The notes: a model not told the origin generated them from the letters alone. Positions 1-10,898 are shown, counted from the first letter of the stretch. The stretch is 64,000 bases of DNA from Athripsodes cinereus (GCA_947579605.1 OX388312.1:1116001-1180000); one strand, 5' to 3'. Program-made: numbers and translations.

Positions 1-1257
1 ACTCACCACTATACATAAATTGAAGACATTGCTCTTCCAACAGATTCCCGCGTCCATGAGATGGATATTAAACGGCCCCGAAGAAATCATCCAACATATA
101 TACATACACATAACTATTGACATCTGAAATAACTTCAAATATGTTAATTAAGGAATTAATATACATTTTTTACAACCATAATAATATTAATAAATATTTA
201 CTCAGTAGAACATAATTGGTTCTCTCAAATTTGAGCAGAGTTAGTGCTTTGAAGGATAATTTCATTATTACATATACGAGTACATATATGTTATGTTTGC
301 ATATAACAACATGTGTTTTTTTTTAATTGCACGCATAGCTTATATTTTGGTTAGTTAGTCTCTTTTGATTTTAACAGAATTATTTTCCTTGCACTTAACC
401 ATCCGTTTATTAGCTTGCTACGTAACAAATGTATATATTTTGTTAGTTACCTTGTTACGTAACATTATATTTATATTGTTTTATGTTCGACACATGTCCC
501 ACGTGTCTTATGCCCAGTTTAATATTGTAGTGTGGTCTTATCACTACTGTTCATACTCCTTCATATGTTATACATTTGGCAGCATTCCCTGTGTTAATAT
601 GTAATAATATTTATTGCTAAAGGTGTGTTTAGCAAGGCATAGCAAGAGACACTCACGTTATCCTTTACCTAAGATACACGTGTATTAATATAAGTAAATG
701 ATATACTACATAATTGTTTCAGAATATTTATTTTGGAAATAGAGTACGAGAGACAATCTCGACTTTTCTCTGTTGAAGAAATTCGTGCAGACTAATTACC
801 TATGTTACTCCAGACTCATAAACAAAGGAAAGGAAGGAGCAAATTATTTCATATGAATATTATTCGTGTTTGAGGGAATAATGATAATTTATTTATTTGT
901 CAGAAACACAAACAGAAAGTTGACAAAATAGACATAAAAAAGTAAAAACTTGGCCAGGTCAACCTACCAATTAACGTGTCTATATCAAACACACATTAAT
1001 GTAAACAAAATAATGAGAGAAAAAAAAACAATTATTAAATAAAAGTGGTCTACATTAGACAGTCTACACCGCAAGCCCAGTATAAAATGGACCCACAACA
1101 AACAAGGACCGATCACGTCAAACAGTTTCATTAAACCGTAAATAATTAATAACTATCACAGCCCTAAAAATCGAGTAACTTACATAATTAGGTAACACTG
1201 AAAAAAGAAAATAAAAAAGAAGTCAATCTCCAAAAACACCAAAGTTGGAAAAAACTA
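1..1257. other. AT-rich intergenic DNA, no gene recognised
   Basis: No reading frame here resembles a protein I know. A short open frame near 365-604 is hydrophobic and AT-driven, and I do not support it as a gene. Around 885-1010 a TTTATTTATTTG run is followed by sequence resembling the reverse-oriented 3' untranslated end of an old LINE. That is a guess from its shape. Confidence 0.5.
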
Positions 1258-1592
1258 GCTGACCCAGCAAACGTTGTTTTGCCATATACATTATTTCTAG
1301 ATTACTAATATCGCTTTTAAAAAATAGGGGTAAATGGTACAAAGGTGAAAATTTAGGGCTGTATGTATTTTTCATGCCACACCATAAAAATAGTAAAAAG
1401 TAAACATTTGTCCAAAAAATAAAATAAAAAATCGTGGTGAAACACCCTTAACTTGTAGGGGTATGAAAAATAGATGTTGGCCGATTCTCAGACCTAACCG
1501 CTAAGCACACAAAATTTCATCAAAATCGGTCCAGATGTTTCGGTGGAGTATGATAACAAACACCGTGACACGAGAATTTTATATATAAGATA
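1258..1592 (+). repeat. dispersed repeat-like block
   Basis: The block opens with GACCCAGCAAACGTTG and closes with AATTTTATATATAAGAT, with ATCAAAATCGGTCCAG in the middle. I associate this combination with a block dispersed through many arthropod genomes, seen at repeat 3' ends. There is no open frame. The family name is uncertain, because I recognise the motif order rather than a specific catalogued element. Confidence 0.35.
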
Positions 1593-2122
1593 TGGAATAA
1601 TTATGGACTTGTTCTGAAGTTGAATAACATTCATTCGACTGCCTCAATTGAGTAGTTTTTGAATTCTTCAAATCTCTGCATCACAACGTAGATACATACA
1701 CTATCATAAAATGTGCACATTACGTAATACGAAACTTTTGTACATACATACATAGATACGATATATATTGGAAATAATAATAAGTGTTGTTAATTTGGTA
1801 CGTGAAATAAGCGAATGGAATGAGTGAGAGTATCAGAGTGTAAGCGATTAATGTGGAACATGTTGGAGATAGGAAAACCGATACACGATCTGTTATAAGC
1901 TCCTACTTACTAACTAGGTACGGATGTAGTAGGTAGTATGTACATTTATATTATGACATTTATAAAGGGATGTATTTCATTCGTAAGTTATATTCAACCA
2001 ACAACCCAACGAACTTATTTTGTGAGTCAACGTAAAGCTCTGTACAAGATAAATATAAAATCATACTTATAATTTTTAAATGAAACACGATATCTAGTTA
2101 TTCCACTTTTGACTTTGTTAAT

Positions 2123-2170
2123 TTTTGCGAGCCGGCTTTCAAGAGCTTCCGCTCTCATCGTCAGGCAAAA
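2123..2170 (-). ncRNA. hammerhead-ribozyme-like motif, left arm
   Basis: Read on the minus strand: stem I 5' side UUUUGC, core CUGACGA (fits CUGANGA), a 6-bp stem II with GGAA tetraloop, then GAAA. Next come stem III from the palindrome AGCCGGCU, cleavage-site C (triplet CUC) and stem I 3' side GCAAAA. Stem I pairs perfectly over 6 bp and continues with mismatches. One oddity is an extra U between the core and stem II, leaving a G-U closing pair. Stem III has almost no loop, as in hammerheads thought to act as dimers. Activity is inference. Confidence 0.55.
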
Positions 2171-2200
2171 GTAAATATTTTACTAAAGCAAAGATTTTAC

Positions 2201-2248
2201 TTTTGCCTGACGATGAGAGCGGAAGCTCTTGAAAGCCGGCTCGCATAA
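2201..2248 (+). ncRNA. hammerhead-ribozyme-like motif, right arm
   Basis: This is the plus-strand partner of the left-arm motif. CTGACGA is at 2207-2213, the GGAA-capped stem at 2215-2230, GAAA at 2231-2234, AGCCGGCT at 2234-2241, and predicted cleavage falls after C2242. Stem I is TTTTGC (2201-2206) against GCATAA (2243-2248), so one A-U pair of the left arm is lost to a U-U mismatch. A palindromic transposon end could contain such strings by chance, but all invariant core positions are present. Confidence 0.5.
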
Positions 2249-2448
2249 ATTAATAAAGTCAATAGTGGAATAACTAGATATCGTGTTTCATTTAAAAATT
2301 ATTAATATGACCTTTCAACAAGAACCGTCGGTCGATATATTCTTTATATAATCATACTCATTTATAGTATTGGTACACAAGTAGAAGAAATCTATAATTG
2401 GATAAAATGAAACAATCGGTTCATTCAATTATAGATTTAAAACGCAAG

Positions 2449-2514
2449 AGAGACGTCATTCGACTTATGAGGTCAATAAATTGATATTGACCTCATAAGT
2501 CGAAAGACGTCTCT
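2449..2514. repeat. short foldback hairpin (family HH-C)
   Basis: Arms of about 30 bp (AGAGACGTCATTCGACTTATG against its near-perfect complement at 2485-2514) surround a 5-bp spacer. The right arm contains GAAAGACGTCTC, that is GAAA followed by a palindrome ending in UC, the layout of the 3' half of a hammerhead. No CUGANGA core is visible. A related fragment lies at 41270-41296. Confidence 0.6.
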
Positions 2515-2963
2515 ATAGCGCTATTATTTATCTATAGTTAATCGAAACGCTTGATTCAATTCATCCAATAAACATATTCGATAAAATTATTTAAATTTAT
2601 TAATAATAATAAACATATTATTGCCAAAATAAATTTACTAAAGGCGTACATATTGCCTTGATACATATACTAAATCTAATTTACATGATACTCGAACAAT
2701 TTTCCAGAGTAAATTGAAGATTAAAAAGATATGGTTGGAAATATATCTAAGAAAATTACTCATTTTCTACATGCATGCTGAATATTGGAATAATTTTTCG
2801 AATTCTTTAGTCTTACAGTTAACGATTATTATTATCTACTACCATTATGATAATCAAGCATTTATTGTCTGTAGAAAAAAACTTTAAATGATAAATTATT
2901 AATTCATATTTTTTTTCTGTCAAATAGTTTTTTTTAGTAATTTGTTCAACATGTTCTAACTTG

Positions 2964-3136
2964 AGTTCGTCGGTAGCCTGGAGGTAGAGTCTCGGTTTCG
3001 TAAACAAGGGGTCCGCGGTTCGATCCCAGATACCGGCAAACTCCTTTTTCATGACACAAGCTTTTAGCTTACTGTGAAAGGTGTATAAGGTTGTATCTGT
3101 GCTTATAAAAGAATCCAGATATATCTTTAAAAAAAA
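2964..3136 (+). mobile_element. tRNA-derived SINE, family S1, copy 1
   Basis: The 5' part is tRNA-like, with an A-box-like stretch TAGCCTGGAGGTAGAG and a B box GGTTCGATCCC at 3017-3027, the internal promoter signals of RNA polymerase III. The body continues with GTGAAAGGTGTATAAGG and ends near ATATATCTTT plus an A run. Two other copies lie at 10684-10898 (minus) and 41379-41580 (plus), which marks a dispersed SINE rather than a tRNA gene. The 3' end is A-rich, so an L1-type or poly(A)-dependent LINE is the likely driver. Confidence 0.8.
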
Positions 3137-3453
3137 TGTTAAAAACTCACGCCGTGTATAAGTGATAAATAAAATAAATAAAAAAATAAGTCCACCAGCT
3201 CTGCTACCAGTATGTGCCTGAAAAGTTTTTGAAAATGTTCTGAAAGATTATAATGGATTGCGATTTTTTAAATCAAGTCTTACAAAGTGCATTTTCTGAA
3301 TACTTTTTAATTATGAAAAAGGTTGAATATAACTGCATGAAATATTTTATAAAGCTTCAGAACATTTTGTTGATAGGAAGGCTTCCAGTAAGCTGGATTC
3401 CCTTTGATAATAATATACATGTACAGACACACATTATACGAGCATATACAAAT

Positions 3454-3921
3454 CAGGGATGTTGCGGATGTCGATTTTTACACATTCGCGGATGTGAATG
3501 CGGATGCGGATGCGAATGCGGATGTTTAAGATGTTATAGAAAAAATGTAGGAACTATCTTAGTTGGTAGGCCCCACTGTCAAATACGTGACGAAATTATT
3601 GCTACAATAATATAATAGATTTTTTGGCGAAATATTTTTTTCTTTTTGTTATTTGCAAAAATAAAATAAAACCGGCAAAAATAAAAATGCGTCGGATCTT
3701 GTCACCAATTTTTTCGTTCCCATTGGTTAATGTCAAGTGCGAAAAGCACGCGCCATTCGCCGGCCCCGCCCCATTTCATTCTTGTCGCAAATTGTCTTAC
3801 ATCCGCATCCGCATGAACATCCGCATCAATTATTGCGAATGCGGATGCGGATGCAGATGTCCAAATACATGCGGAAGCTCCGCATTTGCGGATGCGGATG
3901 CGAATATTCGCAACATCCCTG
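3454..3921. mobile_element. hAT-type non-autonomous element with GCGGAT repeats
   Basis: Both ends carry the 13-bp terminal inverted repeat CAGGGATGTTGCG. The element is flanked by a perfect 8-bp direct repeat ATACAAAT (3446-3453 and 3922-3929), the duplication size of hAT transposases. Inside each end are clusters of GCGGATGC and GCGAATGC, repeats of the motif that follows the terminus. No transposase is encoded. The Cys/Gly-rich frames that run through it are by-products of the GCGGAT repeats. Confidence 0.9.
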
Positions 3922-4375
3922 ATACAAATACTACCTAAATGTTAGTATGTTCTACTACATTATTCAGAACTAGGACATACATACCTACTCGTATTTACGT
4001 ATTAGGTAAATAAGATATGTATAATTTACATTTTATTCAATAAGTACTAGACGTTTACCCGATGTTCTTAATTTAAATTTATTAGCTAGGTATTTGATTC
4101 TCTTGTACCATAAACCAACAACTCGAATTTCTAATATTCCAAGATAATTGTTAACTAAAATCCTGGGCTACAATAGTTATAAGATGTCTTAATGTATCTA
4201 TATCATTGTTTTTTTTTCTTATTTTTTCTGGTTGCCATGATGTTTTGTTATGTTAAAAAAATAAAAGGCTTTGGCCGTTGATGTAATTTAATTAATTAAA
4301 TAAAAACAATAATAAATGCGCCACGTTATAGTTTTAAAGCAGTATGGCGCCCTTCTGAATATTCAAAGCAAATAT

Positions 4376-5175
4376 AATAATAATAATAATAATAATAATA
4401 AGAACACTTTATTGATCAGAAAAAAAAAATCATGAGCAATTGGCGAGCTTATTGCCTGGAGGCAATATCTTCCAGCTAACCAAAATAATGTGTGATACTA
4501 TGTTGACAATGTGTAATTAATACTAAATGTGAACAGTTAATACTAAATTTAATTATAACTAATTACATTCTTAGCCCTAAGTAGAACATTATATATGTCA
4601 TGTTTCTTCTAATAAATACTATAAAATGAAGGATAAAGGCACGGGGAGGAACTTTTTAGGATAAGTCTATGGATTTTAGGTTATTCTTAAAAACGTGTAG
4701 CGTAGAGGAATTTCTAATATTGCAAGGTAGATTATTCCACATTCTAATTGCATGGGTCGTAAATGATGAACTGAAGAAGGTTGTGGTGTGGGCAGGGACG
4801 GCAAGTAACTGGTTATTCTGAGATCTCAGAGGACGTCCATGTGAAGACAGGTATTCAAAACGCTTAAAAAGGTATTGAGGAGAATTGTGCTTTAGGATGT
4901 TGTACAGAAAGTAAAGTATATGTAGATCGCGGGATTGTTTGTATGTTGGCCATTTAAGTTCTGCTCGAAATTTGGAAATATGGTCATATTTTTTTAAACC
5001 ATACACAAATCGTATACATGCATTCTGCAACCTATCCAATTTACCATTGAGTTCCTCAGAGGTATCGAGAAGGGTACAGTCTGCGTAGTATAGGATTGGA
5101 AGGAGAAATGTTTGAGCTATCATGCGTTTTGTATTTTGAGGAAGAAATTATTGGAGTCTTTTGAATGAGTGCAGT
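4376..5175 (-). pseudogene. decayed LINE 3' end (CR1/L2-like reverse-transcriptase C-terminus)
   Basis: The minus-strand frame at 4656-5123 gives 155 residues with LINE C-terminal features: LLPILYYADC, then LDRLQNACIRFVYG, then MWNNLPCNIRNSSTLHVFKNNLK near the end. Upstream in the same frame (to about 5175) the reading continues but hits a stop, so the copy is dead. Downstream the element ends in an (ATT)n-type tail at 4376-4400, read here as (TAA)n on the plus strand. The catalytic part is missing, so this is a 5'-truncated copy. The clade call rests on the C-terminal pattern only. Confidence 0.75.
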
Positions 5176-6888
5176 CTCGCGAAAATTTTGAAAAAAAAAT
5201 ATGTGTTTCTAATAAAAAATATTCAACTATTAAATTTTTTTGTTTGTGAAATTGAAGTGATGTCACTTTCTGTATGTAATAAACCAGATAACAATAATTA
5301 AAAAAAATCTAGTTGGCTTGAGAAACTGGATAGTCGAATTATGTATATCCACCTCCACAATGCAAGCACATCACTAACTTACTTTGAAGGTGTCTGGGGT
5401 GTAATTGGGTATATTTGTTTAAATTTTATTTTCTCTTCGTATAACATATACTGACTTTATAGTATCAAAAAAAAATGCTTGAATCTACGTCTTGATTCGT
5501 TTGATTCTGATTTTTATAATGCTCTCCATTTTCACTCTACTCTTTAAAATACGAGTACCAGAATTAGTTCACTTTAAAATGTTGTGACAAATTATGCTAA
5601 AAAATATAACAAACATTCTAGAACATACCTATGTTTAAATACATATATTTAATATGTAGTTGATATATAGCAAATTAATACATATTTTAGGATGAATATA
5701 AATTCAGACTTTATTTGTCAAAATTTTCCAGAGGAAATATTTTCCTAGAATTATGTAAAATAACTAAGTTTATCTTCGGTAGTTTCAAAATTATTTAAAT
5801 CAAAAAGAGGTTCAACGAGATAATAAAGCATTTTGATAATTTATTTTTCATGCCTATTCAGCACACTTAATTAATTAAGAATATTTTAGAAAATTAATAA
5901 AAGTTGTTTTGATGAAAAATATTAAATTAAACTATGTCACATTGAAGGATTAAAATGGTTTAAATTTTTTTGTTCGGTTGAAATAAAAATTAAATAATAA
6001 GAGGAAGTTGTTATAGTTTTATACGACATATAAAAAATAAATAAATATTTTAATATTACATATTTCGACCTTTTAAACAATGTGTTAAATAATTGTAAAT
6101 TGAATTGATTACAAGCCTTAAGGAGGGATTTTTGCTTTTAACTAACCTGTAAAAATTAAGATATAAGTAAATAAATAGATTTTACTAATATCTTCACTTA
6201 ATTCTCTTGTCCGGTCTCATACATTTGTGAAAAATATTTGACATTTCTATATATTTCCATTTCAGTAGTTGGTGACAAACAATGACTTGCTGCTACCTAG
6301 AATCAGGAATTTCTGAAGGAAGTAAAAACATTCAACAATAACAAAGTTTTTTTAGCAGTTCCTTGAGAGATCATTCATTCATCGTGATTTTTTCTCAAAT
6401 CAAAAACATGTTTTATACTGTCCATTACCCTCCCAATTCAAATATTAACGTAGAAAACCCTTACATACATTGTCCAACCAATTAGAATTGGGATTTTGAT
6501 ATTGCCTTCATATTCATAATATGCGCCAATTTAGGTAATAAATCAAATACATTCTCAGAGAGCCACTGGACAATAATGTGAAACAACATCAATACATACA
6601 AGTACTATTAATATTATTTATGTATCTACACAAACCAATAACATATTGAATCTAAATCAATAAATATTAATACTATAAACCTTTGGAAACGATAAATCAA
6701 TCATATGGAAACATTGATGCGTAAGGTATTCGCATCATATATCAGTTAAATGGCTAGTTTAATAGTAGGTGCCCAGTCATTTGAGATGTAAAATTGGCCA
6801 TTTGGTAGTAATTAACTTGAGGTACAAATCATTTTATACGATATTGATACTAACTAAATGTGAATTCTAATGTGATTTATTGAAAAGC
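5176..6888. other. AT-rich DNA, nothing recognised
   Basis: I see no frame above background and no clear repeat boundary in this stretch. Several TTTAAT and ATTAAAT runs are present, as expected from base composition. Confidence 0.5.
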
Positions 6889-6897
6889 AATTTAGTT

Positions 6898-8299
6898 TAG
6901 TTAGAACGAAAAACTGAAGATACTCTACAATATGTGCTTGACAGACGGCATTACACCGAAAGCCTGGAACAACGTACAAATGATACTGCTGCACAAAAAG
7001 GGAGACAAAGCTGATGTAGGAAACTATAGACCCATAAGCCTGCTATCTCACCTGTACAAATTGTTCATGCGAATAATTACAAACAGGTTAGAGAACAAAT
7101 TAGATTTTTATCAACCATGTGAACAGGCTGGTTTCCGGTCAGGCTTCGGCACGAACGATCATCTTTTGACCTTGAAAATATTAATTGAAAAGACGGTGGA
7201 ATATAACAGACCTCTAGTACTTATATTTGTAGATTTCCAAAAGGCCTTCGATACCATAAACAAAGATGCCATATTAGCTGCGTTGCATCAATGTCGTATA
7301 GATTACAGATACACAAAACTCCTGAACTTCATCTATGACAATACATCAGCCAGTGTAAAACTCCACAAAAACACCAAACAGTTCCCCATTGAAAAAGGTG
7401 TAAGGCAAGGAGATACAATATCTCCAAAGCTGTTCACTGCTGTATTAGAATACGCATTCAAAAATCTAGACTGGGAAGAAAAGGGTATCAAAGTGGATGG
7501 AGTCAAACTGAGTAATCTAAGATTTGCAGACGATATCGTTTTGATTTCGGAAGATATAAACGAGGCACGCGAAATGCTAACGGAGCTCATGCAAGAGACC
7601 AGAAAAGTTGGACTCCTTATCAATACATCCAAGACAAAAGTGATGACAAATCTGGTCCTTGGAGGTACGGTAGACATTGACAACCAGGTAATCGAAGAAG
7701 TCAGTGAATATAAATATCTCGGTCACAACATGGTACTGTCTCGAGATAACCAAACCACGGAGCTTCAGAGAAGAATCGGTCTTGGATGGGCAGCCTATGG
7801 AAATCTGAAGAAGTTTTTCACTAGCAACATTCCCCAAAGCCTAAAACGCAAAATGTACGACCAATGCGTGCTACCAGTACTAACCTACGGGGCAGAAACG
7901 TTAACTTTGACCAAGTCGACTGTCAGAAAACTTCGTGTGGCACAAAGAAAGCATGAAAGAGCGATGCTACAAATAAGACTCTCTGACCGTATAAGAAATA
8001 CAGAAATACGCAGAAGATCGGGAGTTACTGACGTTGTCGAGAGAGTGGCAAAGTTGAAGTGGTCATGGGCAGGACATGTTGCTAGACTACAGGATCAAAG
8101 ATGGACAAAACGGGTGGTGGAATGGAGACCTCGTGAAGATAAAAGAAGTAGAGGAAGACCTCCTACACGATGGTCTGATGACATCAAAAGAATCGCTGGT
8201 GACTGGTTGCAAAGAGCCCAGGATAGAGATGCCTGGAGAATTATGGGGGAGGCCTATGTCCAGCAGTGGACGGAAATGGCTGCATAGGTAAGGTAAGGT
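6898..8299 (+). mobile_element. 5'-truncated RTE-like LINE (family C) with target duplication
   Basis: The copy is bounded by a 9-bp direct repeat AATTTAGTT at 6889-6897 and 8300-8308. It starts inside the reverse-transcriptase coding region and ends with a short (GGTAA)n tail directly after the stop codon, with almost no 3' untranslated region. 5' truncation plus a microsatellite tail and a variable target duplication is the signature of target-primed reverse transcription. A much more decayed relative lies at 59420-59750. Confidence 0.85.
6905..8287 (+). CDS. LINE reverse transcriptase, C-terminal two-thirds (family C)
   Basis: The frame is open from the insertion junction; the first ATG is at 6932, giving 451 residues. 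That ATG is simply the first internal methionine. Counting from it: NYRPISLLS at 31-39, the first catalytic motif FVDFQKAFD at 99-107, GVRQGD at 156-161, and FADD at 198-201 with both catalytic aspartates. The tail holds a basic stretch RSRGRPPTRW typical of RTE-like C-termini. The N-terminal endonuclease domain is absent through truncation. No stop or frameshift interrupts the remaining frame, so the insertion looks fairly young. It can no longer move by itself. Confidence 0.85.
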   Translation, partial: NEKLKILYNMCLTDGITPKAWNNVQMILLHKKGDKADVGNYRPISLLSHLYKLFMRIITNRLENKLDFYQPCEQAGFRSGFGTNDHLLTLKILIEKTVEYNRPLVLIFVDFQKAFDTINKDAILAALHQCRIDYRYTKLLNFIYDNTSASVKLHKNTKQFPIEKGVRQGDTISPKLFTAVLEYAFKNLDWEEKGIKVDGVKLSNLRFADDIVLISEDINEAREMLTELMQETRKVGLLINTSKTKVMTNLVLGGTVDIDNQVIEEVSEYKYLGHNMVLSRDNQTTELQRRIGLGWAAYGNLKKFFTSNIPQSLKRKMYDQCVLPVLTYGAETLTLTKSTVRKLRVAQRKHERAMLQIRLSDRIRNTEIRRRSGVTDVVERVAKLKWSWAGHVARLQDQRWTKRVVEWRPREDKRSRGRPPTRWSDDIKRIAGDWLQRAQDRDAWRIMGEAYVQQWTEMAA

Positions 8300-8404
8300 A
8301 ATTTAGTTCGTTTTAATTCATCATATAAATCTTTTGTAGTTTTGGTACAGAGATGTCATTATTTATTCAAATCGTGAATTCTACGAAGTAGAAAAAATCC
8401 ACCC

Positions 8405-8470
8405 ATCGAGTATGTCTCATTTTTTGTTGGCACAGAGAGGACACAGTTTGCATGTTTATTATATACTTAG
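8405..8470 (+). repeat. fragment of SINE family S2
   Basis: It shares TTGGCACAGAGAGGAC and GTTTGCATGTTTATTA with the better S2 copies at 26.8 and 52.3 kb. Both ends are lost. Confidence 0.5.
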
Positions 8471-8640
8471 TGTTTGTTCATTGCCTTGATTGACGAACAA
8501 AAGATTCATCTCACAACCAAACCTCTGTATGTTATGGCTTTTTGTTTGTTGCGGAAATGTCTAGACTTCGTCTATTGCAGATAATAGTGCAAAGAAACAA
8601 TTATTATTTCTCATATTCTTCGTTTTGCATTAAGTTTTTC

Positions 8641-8790
8641 GTGACACTAAGAATGGTGGAGTTGGTGAACGTTGTCCATGGACACCGAATGTGATCACTT
8701 GAACTTAGAACCAATTCGTAAGCGTTGGGATGCCTTTCTCACTTCTGCCGATTAGATTTTGCACAATGTTACATTGATCAATATAACCGA
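8641..8790 (+). repeat. arm fragment of the 35.6-kb foldback family
   Basis: It matches the right half of the element at 35622-36051: CGTGACACTAAGAATGGTGG, then TTGGTGAACGTTGTCCATGG, then CCGATTAGATTTTGCACAATG-like sequence. One arm only; no intact end is seen. Confidence 0.7.
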
Positions 8791-9184
8791 TTGGCTATAG
8801 CTTGCTAATTAAGAACATACCATTGTGCCTAATACATACCTATATCGTCATTAAATCAGACTTTTATATGTTTATTATTTGGTTACATTTACCCGGTATT
8901 TCAAATTACAATGTGCCATAGCGTTACATAATAAATGTGGCTTTCTAATTGACTTGCTTTTATTGATATTGTCATCCGCACAATGTGGCTAAACCCCGTT
9001 ACTGAAAGAATAATAACAATGAATTTTACAATAAAAAACCCATATGAATATTTGAGTTTCGTTTTTAAATATATAGCTACGTATAATGTTTCCATACATC
9101 CTTTAAAAACCCCTTTAGTAAGCAAGACAAAACTCTGTAAAAAAATTAATTAATTTTGTATGATTCGGACGAAAAATATTAAAC

Positions 9185-9345
9185 ATACCTGTGAAATCAA
9201 ATTTATTCTTCTTCTTGTCGTGTCGGATCCCTCTGACGTTGACCGTCACTTGTGAGAATGTGTCCCTATCTTGAGCAGTCAACAATAGTTCCTCTACGCC
9301 CTGTATTTCTGTCCGCTCATGTATATTATTATCTTTGGGGTAGCG
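9185..9345 (-). pseudogene. LINE family D C-terminal fragment
   Basis: The minus strand reads GVEELLLTAQDRDTF followed by VTVNVRGIRHD and a lysine-rich end. The same ending, EELF-AAQ-R--F-QV-VN--G-R-D, is found at 27925-28170 (plus), 30000-30245 (minus) and 37215-37340 (plus). These are 3' ends of one LINE family; no reverse-transcriptase motif survives here. Confidence 0.65.
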
Positions 9346-9359
9346 CCTTTGCATTAAAT

Positions 9360-10681
9360 TCTCCCTCTGTATATTTCGAAGAGTGTTTGTATTTTATTTT
9401 ATTTTACTTTTTTTATCTATATTATATCTGTGTATTATTTTTTGATTATTTCTTCATCTGGTAACGTCACATCATTGATAATTTAAATTATAATTAACAA
9501 TTTTCTGTTTAATTTATTGACATCTTAAATTATTATAGACATTTTGACATTTTAACTATTTATGACATTAATTCTTATGACATTTAAATTATTTGTATCA
9601 TTTCCTTTAGATTTTTTTTCTTCTAGTTACATGACATCTCCTACATTATTGCAATTTTAATTCTTGACATATTAAATACTAAACATTTCATAGACATTCT
9701 GTACTGACACTCCAATATTTTATGATTTGACTTAAATTATTATTGTTATGAAATGATTCCCTTTTGTGTTTTGTTAATTCTTGTTTTCCTACTGTGTTGT
9801 GAATGAGATATTTGATTTGTGTATTGTTTATTCTTTAACATGTAAAAGGCTCACGCCGTGGATTGTGAAATAAAATAGTAAAAAAATATTGATTGAATGT
9901 AGTTCTCCATGAAATCATTTGATGTGAACGTGCAGTAAAGAATTTATTAATGAATAAATATATTGTGAAGACAGGAGATGCGTCTTTTTCCAACACCTCT
10001 TCGATCCTCAATCTTGCCTCTGATGATCAGCTACGGCAACTAATTTATAAACAAAGATATTTAGCCATATTATATCTGGTTAATCTTTTAAGAGTTTTTG
10101 TGTGGATCATAATTTTCCAATTTAATTTAAATTTACACATTACGCCCAAAACAATGTGGGTGTTAGAAATTATTTAAAAAAAAAGGAGGTTAACATTTGT
10201 ATCAACTGCAAGAAAGACCAGAAAAAAGGAAAGATCTATAACTTTTATAAGTACATGTTTGATTTTTATGTGAAGTATAATTTGTTTTTTTAAAACTAGG
10301 TATTACACGTTTTTCGTCAATTTGGTGATAATTCCCTTAGCCTAGCCGGGTTAATATCTAGTTTTGAAATAAAAGTAACAGAAATAGCGAAAAAAAGCAT
10401 TAAAATAAAATTGCTACAATAAAAGCAGTCCTTTTCATCATAATAATATAACGTTTTTAGGTATATTGTAAAGCAGTCCACAGCGTATAAGTTTAACACG
10501 TTTGATTATATCGCTGCTGTGCATTGTTCCATCATACACTTAGTACAGGATATTGGACTATGGGGACACATGGATAAAGAAGCATTGTTGAAAAATACAA
10601 ATAATGAACAAAATGCCACAACAACCATAAAATAAAGTATCTTTGTGCTAACAGCTTACTACCTACAACATGTGGTAGGTT

Positions 10682-10683
<2 letters not shown>
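9360..10683. other. AT-rich DNA, nothing definite
   Basis: A loose, interspersed recurrence of TTGACAT and TTATGACAT-type strings runs from about 9515 to 9700, suggesting a diverged simple repeat. A tail-like sequence near 9840-9890 (AAAAGGCTCACGCCGTGGATTGTGAAATAAAATAG in outline) resembles a LINE end. No gene is visible. Confidence 0.4.
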
Positions 10684-10738
<55 letters not shown>

Positions 10739-10898
10739 TATATCTGGGTTTTGTTATAAACCCAAATACAACCTTATACACCTTTCACAGTAAGCTAAAA
10801 GCTTGTGTCGTGAAAGGGGAGTTTGCCGGCACCTGGGATCGAACCCCGGACCTCATGTTCATAAGGCCGAGACTCTACCTCCAGGCTACCGACGAACT
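10684..10898 (-). mobile_element. tRNA-derived SINE, family S1, copy 2
   Basis: This minus-strand copy has its B box as GGGATCGAACC on the plus strand (10835-10845) and its tRNA-like head at 10850-10898. Its 3' end is an uninterrupted run of 49 A residues (T at 10684-10732 on the plus strand). A tail that long and pure suggests a recent insertion, or polymerase slippage in the assembly. Confidence 0.85.

Larger units (their letters stand above)
2061..2310. mobile_element. foldback hairpin with hammerhead-like arms (family HH-A)
   Basis: This is a near-perfect inverted repeat with arms of about 110 bp (2061-2175 and 2195-2310) and a spacer of about 20 bp. The outer ends read TCATA(C/T)T..ATAATTTTTAAATG on each strand. 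Each arm contains CTGACGA, a short stem capped by GGAA, then GAAA and the palindrome AGCCGGCT. That order matches a type I hammerhead ribozyme. Just outside the right arm (2320-2333) lies CAAGAACCGTCGGT. Its complement also precedes the 40.5-kb copy, so the true element probably extends past the hairpin. Related fragments lie at 27018-27108, 40447-40585 and 54114-54198. No protein is encoded. A Penelope-like element or retrozyme terminus is the likeliest origin; an ordinary MITE is the alternative. Confidence 0.75.

Noticed and set aside
3253..3938. Cys/Gly-rich frames that look like a metallothionein-type protein
   Set aside because: They are the translation of GCGGAT repeats inside a hAT MITE with perfect termini and target duplication.
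7333..7837. Minus-strand frames under the family C LINE
   Set aside because: They lie antisense to a well-supported reverse-transcriptase frame and carry no domain.
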